From CAZEKB01 sp964512225 (GTDB lineage Bacteria > Myxococcota_A > UBA796 > UBA9615): 64,000 bases of DNA. The translations under genes were made by a program, and so were the position numbers. Under the pieces are notes generated by a model. It did not search any database. It worked only from the letters and a program-made list of their open reading frames with translations, and was not told the origin of the DNA. The stretch covers positions 13,333 to 77,332 of the forward strand of contig CAZEKB010000020.1 in assembly GCA_964512225.1 (NCBI GenBank), written 5' to 3'. This document shows positions 42,938 to 49,695 of this stretch, piece after piece; within the stretch, counting starts at the first letter, position 1, and each line of letters opens with the position of its first letter.

Positions 42938-42951
42938 GGCGGGCGCGAGCG

Positions 42952-43800
42952 ATGACGACCGCGCGCCTCCCCCGAGCCATCGCCCCCCTCCGGCGCCTGC
43001 TGGACCGCGCCACGGCCGATCGCATCCGCCGCATGCCCTTCGCCGACGCCGGTCACGGCTACGACAAGTTCGGGCTGCACCCCGACTGGGTGGCGTGCGG
43101 GGCGGGCCTGATGACGCCGCTGTACAAGACGTGGTTCCGGGTGACTTCGCACGGCTCGGAGCATGTGCCGAGTCGAGGAGGCGCGGTCCTCGCCTGCAAC
43201 CACAGCGGGATGATCCCGCTCGACGCGATGATGGTCTGGACCGACCTCGTCATGCAGACGGACCCTCCGCGGGCGCCCCGGGTCGTCATGGACCACTTCG
43301 TGGGCGGGATGCCCTTCCTGAGCGTGCTGTTCGCTCGCGTCGGGGCGGTGGGGGGCAGCCGGGCCAACTTCCACGAGCTGCTCGACTCGGGGGAGCTCGT
43401 GCTCGTCTTCCCCGAGGGCGTGCCGGGGATCGCGAAGCCGTTCAAGGACCGGTACCAGCTGCGGCCCTGGCGGGAGGGGCACGTGGAGATGGCGATTCGG
43501 CACGGGGTCCCGGTCGTGCCCGTCGCCGTGATCGGCGCGGAGGAGCAGATGCCGCAGCTCGCGAAGATCGACGGCATCAAGCTCTTCGGCACGCCCCACC
43601 TCCCGATCCCCGCGACCCCGGTTCCGCTGCCGGTCCACTACCACGTGCACTACGGCCCGCCGGTCGCGGTGCACGAGACCTGGACGCCGCAGCAGTCCAA
43701 CGATCCCGAGGTCCTCGCCGAGGCGGCCGCGCGCGTGCGGGACGCGGTGGAGGACCTGATCCGCGTCGGTCTGGCGCAGCGCGAGGGCATCTTCCGGTGA
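42952..43800 (+). CDS. 1-acyl-glycerol-3-phosphate acyltransferase-like (PlsC family)
   Basis: A 282-residue acyltransferase (MTTARLPRAIAPLRRLL). PlsC motifs: LACNHSGMIPLDAMM (NH-x5-D type catalytic block I), GAVGGSRANF (block II), LVFPEGVPG (block III) and VPVVPVAVIGAEE (block IV). It lacks clear multiple TM helices and is about the size of the lysophospholipid-acyltransferase family; donor and acceptor are not identifiable. Its stop overlaps the start of the epimerase gene by 4 bases. The upstream palindrome at 42922-42937 could place it under the Crp/Fnr regulator. Confidence 0.9.
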   Translation: MTTARLPRAIAPLRRLLDRATADRIRRMPFADAGHGYDKFGLHPDWVACGAGLMTPLYKTWFRVTSHGSEHVPSRGGAVLACNHSGMIPLDAMMVWTDLVMQTDPPRAPRVVMDHFVGGMPFLSVLFARVGAVGGSRANFHELLDSGELVLVFPEGVPGIAKPFKDRYQLRPWREGHVEMAIRHGVPVVPVAVIGAEEQMPQLAKIDGIKLFGTPHLPIPATPVPLPVHYHVHYGPPVAVHETWTPQQSNDPEVLAEAAARVRDAVEDLIRVGLAQREGIFR

Positions 43801-44762
43801 CCGCGCTCCTGGTCACGGGTGCGACGACTCCGCTGGGTCGCCTCTTCGTGGAGACGTCCGCGGCGAACCCCTCCGTGCGCCACGTCGTCGCGGTCGGTCG
43901 CGAGCCGGCGGAGGCGACGCCCTGGGCCGACGGGCTCGACGGCGTGACCTACCTGCAGATCGACCTCACGCGCAGCCGGTCGATCCGGCGGGTGCTCTTC
44001 GGCCCCGTTCGGGACCTCGGCGTGGACGTCGTCGTGGACATGGCCCGGCACCGAGGCGCCGGGGCGCGGGGGCGAAAGGTCCACCGCCTCAACGTCGAGT
44101 CCACCCGGCTGATGCTCCGCCTGGCGGAGAACCACCCCACGCTCACCACGTTCGTGCATCGCGGGTCCGGGCAGGTCTATCGCATCCGAGCGGAGCAGCC
44201 GGACGTGCTCCAGGAGGACCAGCCCCTGGACCTGTCGCCGTCCGCGCCGCAGTGGGTGCGCGATCGGGTCGAAGCCGACGTCGCCGTGTGCGGGCGGATG
44301 GGCATGAACGGGCTGCGGATCGTCGTGCTGCGGTGCGCCGAGATCCTCGCGCCCGAGATGGGCTCGCAGCTCCTGGACTTCTTCAGGTCGCGCGTGTGCG
44401 CCCGGCCCCTCGGGTTCGATCCGATGGTGGGCGTCCTCAGCCTGCAGGATGCCGTGGCCGCGCTGACGGCGGCGGTCGAGGGCGACGCCCAGGGGGTGTT
44501 CAACATCCCCGGTCGGGACGTCCTGCCCCTGTCCGAGGCGATCCGCCGCGTGGGGCGCCGAGACCTCGCCCTGCCCGGGCCCGCCCTCGGTCCCCTCTAC
44601 CGAGCCCGCGCGCGGCTGCGGGGCACGGAGTTCCGGTACGACCTGAACCAGTGGCGGTTCCACTTCTCGGCGGTCTTGTCCGGCCGCAGGGCCCGCGACG
44701 AGCTCGGCTACGAGCCCCGGCACCCGGTGGACTGGGCCTCCCTGGCCCGCTTCGTCGCCTGA
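43797..44762 (+). CDS. NAD-dependent epimerase/dehydratase-like (extended SDR)
   Basis: A 321-residue protein, start GTG 43797 overlapping the acyltransferase stop (GTGA). N-terminal ALLVTGATTPLGRLF is a TGxxxxxG cofactor motif of extended SDRs; DVVVDMARHRGA follows and the usual Tyr-x3-Lys is not obvious (VYRIRAEQPDVLQED; RDRVEADVAV), so it may be an atypical or redox-silent member. The C-terminus has a substrate-domain GVFNIPGRDVLPLSEAIRRV. Being coupled to an acyltransferase suggests a lipid or lipid-carrier step. Converges with the radical SAM operon, no gap. Confidence 0.8.
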   Translation: MTALLVTGATTPLGRLFVETSAANPSVRHVVAVGREPAEATPWADGLDGVTYLQIDLTRSRSIRRVLFGPVRDLGVDVVVDMARHRGAGARGRKVHRLNVESTRLMLRLAENHPTLTTFVHRGSGQVYRIRAEQPDVLQEDQPLDLSPSAPQWVRDRVEADVAVCGRMGMNGLRIVVLRCAEILAPEMGSQLLDFFRSRVCARPLGFDPMVGVLSLQDAVAALTAAVEGDAQGVFNIPGRDVLPLSEAIRRVGRRDLALPGPALGPLYRARARLRGTEFRYDLNQWRFHFSAVLSGRRARDELGYEPRHPVDWASLARFVA

Positions 44763-46061
44763 CTAGATCTGGATCGGCCACTCGTTGGCGGGGCGGCTGC
44801 GGTGGTACTCGGTCCACAGGTCCAGGTAGATGCGCGTGAGCTCGTCCGGGCTCATGTGCTTCGGCTGGAATACGACGTTGGCGTCGTTGAACTCCCGCCA
44901 CGGCCGGCCGAGGAGGCGGCCCTCCTTCCCCAGTCGATCCCAGGCGCGCGTCCCCGGGTAGGGGGTGGCGATGGCGAACTCGGCGACCTGGATGTCGCCC
45001 GCGTCGCAGATGCCCATGACCTTGTCGAACACGCTCTTGTCCTCGGTGTCGTGCCCGATCGAGAACGACGCGTACACCTCGAGTCCGTGGTCCTGGATCG
45101 TCTTCACCGTGTCGATCGCCTTGCGCGCCGCTTCGGGACCGCTGTCCTTCGAGGTCGCCTCCCGCGACGTGTGGCCGAACCCGAACATCAGGTAGACCAT
45201 GTGCACGCCGAGGGAGTTCATCGCGTCCCAGAACGGCTTGCCGACCTGGTGGATGAACTGCGGGCCGGAGCCGATGTAGGCGATCTCCGTGTCCAGGTCC
45301 GCGCACGCCTCGGCCACGTCGACGAGGTGCTGCTGCACCGCGCGGGCGGGCAGGAAGGTCGTGTCCTCCGTGAGCGTCGCCCCGCGGCGGCCGCCCATGG
45401 TCGCGAACTTCTCGAAGCACGCTCGGATGTACTCGGGCGGGAACATGCGCAGCTTGGGGCCCATGTACCGCGGCACGACGCAGTGGGAGCACGGCAGCGG
45501 GCAGCCCCGGGAGAACTGCAGCGGGAAGTCCACCGCCGGGTTCACCGCCACGCCGGACTCGCGCGCCGAGTCGACCCAGTCCGCGTACAGCTCGTACTTG
45601 GGGATCGGCGCGCCCGCCGTGTCCCAGACCGTGTCCGCCGAGTAGCGACGCTTGAGCTCGCCCGCCTCGAAGTCGGCGAGCATCGTCGGCCACACGCCCT
45701 CCCCCTCGCCGATGCACACGGCGTCGACGTGGTCGAGCACGACGTCCGGCATGAGCGTCGTGAAGATGCCGCCCGCGACCACCGGCACGCCGAGGGCGCG
45801 GTACGCGTCCGCGATCTCCATCGCGCGGTCGGCGGCGGGGGTGAAGATCGGCATGGCGACGAGGTCGGGCCCGCGCTCGGGCTCCACGCGCTTCACGCGG
45901 TCGTCGTGGAAGGTGACTTGCCAGTGATCGGGGGTCACGGAGGCGAGGGACGCGGCTCCCATCGCGGGGGTGCCGATGTAGGGATGGGCCTCGACGGCGC
46001 GGAGCTCCGGGTGGCAGTCCCGGGGGCGGTCCCAGCTGGAGTAGACGAAGTGGACGTGCAT
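44763..46061 (-). CDS. cobalamin-binding-type radical SAM protein
   Basis: A 432-residue enzyme. Residues 1-150 form a Rossmann-like B12-binding-type domain (MHVHFVYSSWDRPRD; VVAGGIFTTLMPDVVLDHVD) and are followed by a radical SAM TIM barrel with the cluster motif SRGCPLPCSHCVVPRYMG (C-x3-C-x2-C). The late part has FGFGHTSREATSKD and SIGHDTEDKSVF. The classic DxHxxG cobalamin motif is not obvious, so binding of B12 is not certain. It is the last gene of an operon with the tryptophanase (11 bases upstream) and another radical SAM gene. Modifies an indole-type or lipid substrate by inference only. Confidence 0.88.
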   Translation of the reverse strand: MHVHFVYSSWDRPRDCHPELRAVEAHPYIGTPAMGAASLASVTPDHWQVTFHDDRVKRVEPERGPDLVAMPIFTPAADRAMEIADAYRALGVPVVAGGIFTTLMPDVVLDHVDAVCIGEGEGVWPTMLADFEAGELKRRYSADTVWDTAGAPIPKYELYADWVDSARESGVAVNPAVDFPLQFSRGCPLPCSHCVVPRYMGPKLRMFPPEYIRACFEKFATMGGRRGATLTEDTTFLPARAVQQHLVDVAEACADLDTEIAYIGSGPQFIHQVGKPFWDAMNSLGVHMVYLMFGFGHTSREATSKDSGPEAARKAIDTVKTIQDHGLEVYASFSIGHDTEDKSVFDKVMGICDAGDIQVAEFAIATPYPGTRAWDRLGKEGRLLGRPWREFNDANVVFQPKHMSPDELTRIYLDLWTEYHRSRPANEWPIQI

Positions 46062-46072
46062 CGAGACCTCGA

Positions 46073-47431
46073 TCAGGCCGCAGGGGCCAGGGTGGCCGTG
46101 AAGTGGCGCAAGTGCGCGGGTTCATGGACGATCCGGAGGCCGCGCAGCCCCTCCGCGGAGCGCGCGACGCGGGCCCCGATCGCCACGACGTAGTCGACGT
46201 GGCTCTGGGTGTAGACCCGGCGCGGCAGAGCGAGCCGGACGAGGTCGCCGTGGGCGGCCGATCCGAACATCAGGCTGCCGACCTCGACGGTTCGGATCCC
46301 GCCCTCGAGGTAGAGTTCGCAGGCCAGGGCCTGTCCGGGGAAGGCCTCGGGGGGGATGTGGGGCAGGGCGGCGCGCGCGTCGATGAACACCGCGTGGCCC
46401 CCGGACGGTCGCACGACGGGCAGGCCGATGTCCGCGAGCCCCTCGGCGAGGTAGGCGACGGTGCGCAGCCGGTAGGCCAGGTAGTCGGGGTCCAAGACCT
46501 CGCGCAGCCCCTGGGCCATCGCCTCGAGGTCGCGTCCGGAGAGGCCGCCGTAGGTGGGGAACCCCTCGGTCAGGACCTCCACGTCGCGCAGCCGGGCCGC
46601 GAGGTCCGGGTCCCGCAGGGCGAGGAAGCCGCCGATGTTCACCAGCGCGTCCTTCTTGCCGGACATGAGGACGCCGTCGCACAGCGTGAACATGTGGCGG
46701 GCGATCTCGTCCGCGGTGCGATCCGCCCACTGCGGCGACCGACGCCGGACGAGCCCGGCGTTCTCGGCGAATCGCGCGGCGTCCAGGAACAGCGGGACCC
46801 CGTGCTCGCGCGCGAGCCGGCTCGCCGCGGCGAGGTTCTCCGGGGACACCGGGTGGCCGCCGAGCGCGTTGTTGGTGACCGTCATGATCACGAGGCCGAC
46901 GCCCCCCGCCGTGAGCTCGCGCTCGAGGGCCTCGAGGTCGATGTCGCCCTTGAACGGGTGCGAGTCCTCCCACAACAGGGCCGCCGCCGTCGGCAGATCG
47001 ACGGCCGTCGCCCCGGCGCGCTCGACGTGCGCGCGGGTGGTGTCGAAGTGCGTATTGGACACCACCCGGTCCCCGGGCTTCAGCATCACGGTGCACAGCA
47101 GGTTCTCGGCCGCGCGGCCCTGGTGGGTCGGGATGACCTCGTCCATCCCGGTGAGGTCGCGCACGACGTCGCGCAGCCGGTAGTACGACCGGCTGCCCGC
47201 GTAGGACTCGTCCGCGCGCATCACGGCGGCCCACTGTTCGATGGACATCGCCCCCGTGCCCGAGTCGGTCAGGAGGTCGATGAGGACGTCGTCGGCGCGG
47301 AGCCCGAACAGGTTCCAGCCCACCTCCCGCAGCAGCCGCTCCCGCTCGGGCCGCGTCGTGAGCCGCATGGGCTCGACCGTGCGGATGCGGAAGGGCTCGA
47401 TGATCGGGAGCGGCGGGAGGGAGTCGGCCAT
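46073..47431 (-). CDS. tnaA: tryptophanase (PLP beta-eliminating lyase)
   Basis: A 452-residue fold-type I PLP enzyme of the tryptophanase/tyrosine phenol-lyase family. The Schiff-base Lys is in MSGKKDALVNIGGF (near residue 260), the phosphate and substrate region in THQGRAAENLLC and NTHFDTTRAHVE. The Asp of FDTT and the Val of IRTVEVGSLMFG fit tryptophanase; tyrosine phenol-lyases usually have Thr and Arg (MERG) there. Predicted reaction: L-tryptophan to indole, pyruvate and ammonia. Some 20 residues shorter than E. coli TnaA. No TnaC-like leader or TnaB permease; flanked instead by two radical SAM genes. Confidence 0.9.
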   Translation of the reverse strand: MADSLPPLPIIEPFRIRTVEPMRLTTRPERERLLREVGWNLFGLRADDVLIDLLTDSGTGAMSIEQWAAVMRADESYAGSRSYYRLRDVVRDLTGMDEVIPTHQGRAAENLLCTVMLKPGDRVVSNTHFDTTRAHVERAGATAVDLPTAAALLWEDSHPFKGDIDLEALERELTAGGVGLVIMTVTNNALGGHPVSPENLAAASRLAREHGVPLFLDAARFAENAGLVRRRSPQWADRTADEIARHMFTLCDGVLMSGKKDALVNIGGFLALRDPDLAARLRDVEVLTEGFPTYGGLSGRDLEAMAQGLREVLDPDYLAYRLRTVAYLAEGLADIGLPVVRPSGGHAVFIDARAALPHIPPEAFPGQALACELYLEGGIRTVEVGSLMFGSAAHGDLVRLALPRRVYTQSHVDYVVAIGARVARSAEGLRGLRIVHEPAHLRHFTATLAPAA

Positions 47432-47432
47432 A

Positions 47433-48662
47433 TCAGGCGTCCGCCTCCCGGGGCGATCCGGTGAGGAAGCAGCCGTACTCCAAGCGCTCGTCGAGCCGGC
47501 AGGACCACACGAGCTCGCCGTCGTGCACGGTGATGTCCGGGCAGCCGTCGCACATGTTCATGGAGCCGTCGGCGGTCATGTCGATCGGCTGGATGAACAG
47601 GATCGTCTGCAGGTGCACCTTCTTGCCCACCCGCCCCGGGTGGGCGATCCGGGATCGCAGCCAGGACCCCGCGGCGCGACGGGCGCCGCTGTCGATCAGG
47701 CCGAGCGCGGGCATCGTCAGGCGGCCCATGCCCAGGACCCGCGGGTCGCTGTAGGCGAGGTACCGGCCCGCCAGGAGGTGGTGCGCCGTCTGGACGGCCT
47801 CCATGTACCGCGGGCCCACGTAGCCGAAGATCTCCTCGCCGTCTCCGTACCGGCCCACGAGCGTCCACTTGAGGGTGTTCGGATCGACGGTCCCGCCGAG
47901 GTAGGCCGCCGCGTCGAAGTCCGGCCAGCGCTCGCGGACGCGCCCGATCAGGGTCGGGGTCGTCAGCGGCTCGGGGTTGTCGATCTGGTCCTTGTAGACG
48001 AGGCGATCGGGGTCGATCTCCTCGCCGCCCGCGTAGTAGTGGAACTCGTCCGTGCGCATCGTCCGGTAGAGGATGAAGACCATGCTGTGGACGATGTCGA
48101 TGTGCTCGCCCGCCCACGCGATCAGGTCGGGGACGTAGTGCGCGGTGTCGGGATAGACGGTCGAGTTGAAGGCGATCGACAGGCCACCCACGTCGTCGAT
48201 CATCTTCGCGAAGTGCAGGCGCAGCTCGTTGAGCTCGAGCTCGTTCTTGCCCTTCCAGCCCTTGCGGGTCTGGCCGGAGTCGATATGCAGCGTGAACCCG
48301 TGCACTCCGGCGTCCTTGAGCTGCTCGACGAGCTCCCGCGTGAGCTCGCGGCCGTTCGTATTGATGACGGGCTTGAGGTCGTACTCGTTCCGCACCATGC
48401 GGACGATGTCGACGACGCGGGGGTGGGTCAGGGGGTCGCCGCCCGCGATGGAGATGGAGTCGACGGTGCGCTGGGACGTGAACGCGTCGAGGTCGGCGCG
48501 GACCTGCTCCATCGACTTCTCGCTGTGCGGATCGTTGCGCGAATAGCACCCCTTGCACGTGAGGTTGCACTTCTTCGTGGGCTCGAGCCACGCGAGTACG
48601 TTGTCGTTGAGGGTCCAGGGGAGCCGGTAGTAGGAGCGAGGATGGACAGGGGAGACGCGCAC
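47433..48662 (-). CDS. radical SAM protein with C-terminal auxiliary cysteine cluster
   Basis: A 409-residue radical SAM protein. Cluster motif KKCNLTCKGCYSRN (C-x3-C-x2-C, residues 31-40), SISIAGGDPLTHP (GGE-like), INTNGRELT. The C-terminus carries CX2CX13CX9C (MCDGCPDITVHDGELVWSCR and GC), suggesting an auxiliary FeS cluster of SPASM/twitch type. One base separates it from the tryptophanase gene, so they are co-translated. First gene of the operon; divergent from the phosphodiesterase gene with 131 bases between, where a CTGAC-N4-GTCAG palindrome lies (48720-48733). Substrate unknown. Confidence 0.9.
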   Translation of the reverse strand: MRVSPVHPRSYYRLPWTLNDNVLAWLEPTKKCNLTCKGCYSRNDPHSEKSMEQVRADLDAFTSQRTVDSISIAGGDPLTHPRVVDIVRMVRNEYDLKPVINTNGRELTRELVEQLKDAGVHGFTLHIDSGQTRKGWKGKNELELNELRLHFAKMIDDVGGLSIAFNSTVYPDTAHYVPDLIAWAGEHIDIVHSMVFILYRTMRTDEFHYYAGGEEIDPDRLVYKDQIDNPEPLTTPTLIGRVRERWPDFDAAAYLGGTVDPNTLKWTLVGRYGDGEEIFGYVGPRYMEAVQTAHHLLAGRYLAYSDPRVLGMGRLTMPALGLIDSGARRAAGSWLRSRIAHPGRVGKKVHLQTILFIQPIDMTADGSMNMCDGCPDITVHDGELVWSCRLDERLEYGCFLTGSPREADA

Positions 48663-48719
48663 GACGGACCTCCAGGAGCGGGTGCGCGCGGAGACTCCTC
48701 CTGTGCGCCCCGGGCCACC

Positions 48720-48733
48720 CTGACCGTCGTCAG
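48720..48733. promoter_or_regulatory. palindrome CTGAC-CGTC-GTCAG in the divergent tryptophanase-operon promoter region
   Basis: Perfect 5-base arms, 4-base spacer, about 60 bases before the start of each divergent gene; candidate operator, factor unknown. Confidence 0.3.
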
Positions 48734-48793
48734 TGCGCGCCCCGGAAGCGGGCGGGAGGAGGCGCCGCCGGGCAGAATGGCGCCGGAGGTCGC

Positions 48794-49669
48794 ATGCGCC
48801 ACGCAGCCCTGTCCCTGTCGCTGATCGTCCTCGTCGGCTGCCCGACCGACGGGGGCGACCCCACGCCCTCCGTCCCCAAGGCGCTGGTGATCGGCCTCGA
48901 CGGGGTCCGCGCCGACGCCGTCGCGGCGGCCGACACCCCCGAGCTGGACGCGCTCATGGCGACCGGCGCGTGGACCCTCGATGGGAGCACGCAGCTCACG
49001 GGCCCGACCGTCTCGGGGCCGGGCTGGACGTCGATCCTCACGGGGTTCGAGGTCGTGGACCACGGCATCGTGAGCAACGACGGCTGGGACAATCGCGTTC
49101 CGGGCACGCCCACTTGGTTGTCGCGCGCGCGTGAGCAGGGCATCGCCACGGTGGCCGCGATCCACTGGGTCCCGATCCTCACCGGGCTCATCGAAGACGG
49201 CGCCCTCACCGACCAGATGATCGGCACGGACGACGAGGTCGCCGACGGCATGGCCGACTACGTGCGTGCGGGCGACCACACGCTGCACTTCGTACACCTG
49301 GACGACGTGGACGGCGCCGGACACTCCACGGGCTTCTCCGTCGACAACCCCGACTACATCGCCGCCGTCGAGGCCCAGGACGTGCGCATCGGGCGGATGA
49401 TGCGGGCGGTGGAGTCGCGGCCCGAGGACGAGTCCTGGCTCGTCGCGGTGACCACGGACCACGGCGGCAGCGGCACCGGGCACGGGGGGCTGGATGCGGA
49501 CAATCGCACCATCCCGGTGATCCTCCACGGCCCCGCCTGGGACGGCGTGGAGCTCGAGGGCGGCGGGGCCTTCACCCACATGGATCCGATGACGACCGCC
49601 GCGGATCACGTGGGCGTGGCGATCGACGAGCGGTGGGGGCACACCGGGCGCGTCGTCCCCGCCCGCTGA
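48794..49669 (+). CDS. type I phosphodiesterase/nucleotide pyrophosphatase-like lipoprotein
   Basis: A 291-residue lipoprotein (LSLSLIVLVGC, then PTDGGDP). The domain is of the alkaline-phosphatase superfamily phosphodiesterase type: ALVIGLDGVRADA (first metal Asp), nucleophile Thr in TVSGPGWTSILTG, HFVHLDDVDGAGHSTG (Asp/His), and TTDHGGSGTGHGG. It hydrolyses phosphodiester or nucleotide substrates outside the inner membrane by family inference. ATG 48794 has a GGAGGT ribosome site. Smaller than many members (about 400), so some insertions are absent. Confidence 0.88.
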   Translation: MRHAALSLSLIVLVGCPTDGGDPTPSVPKALVIGLDGVRADAVAAADTPELDALMATGAWTLDGSTQLTGPTVSGPGWTSILTGFEVVDHGIVSNDGWDNRVPGTPTWLSRAREQGIATVAAIHWVPILTGLIEDGALTDQMIGTDDEVADGMADYVRAGDHTLHFVHLDDVDGAGHSTGFSVDNPDYIAAVEAQDVRIGRMMRAVESRPEDESWLVAVTTDHGGSGTGHGGLDADNRTIPVILHGPAWDGVELEGGGAFTHMDPMTTAADHVGVAIDERWGHTGRVVPAR

Positions 49670-49689
49670 CGGGAGTCCGCCGACCTCGG

Positions 49690-49695
49690 TAGCCT
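49690..49695 (+). promoter_or_regulatory. candidate -10 hexamer at the STAND regulator gene
   Basis: TAGCCT directly abuts the ATG at 49696 and is 6 bases before an in-frame GTG at 49702; a leaderless message would start at that GTG. Confidence 0.35.

Noticed and set aside
42683..42955. 90-codon frame upstream of the acyltransferase
   Set aside because: No ribosome site, Arg/Pro-rich random composition, and it covers candidate regulatory palindromes.
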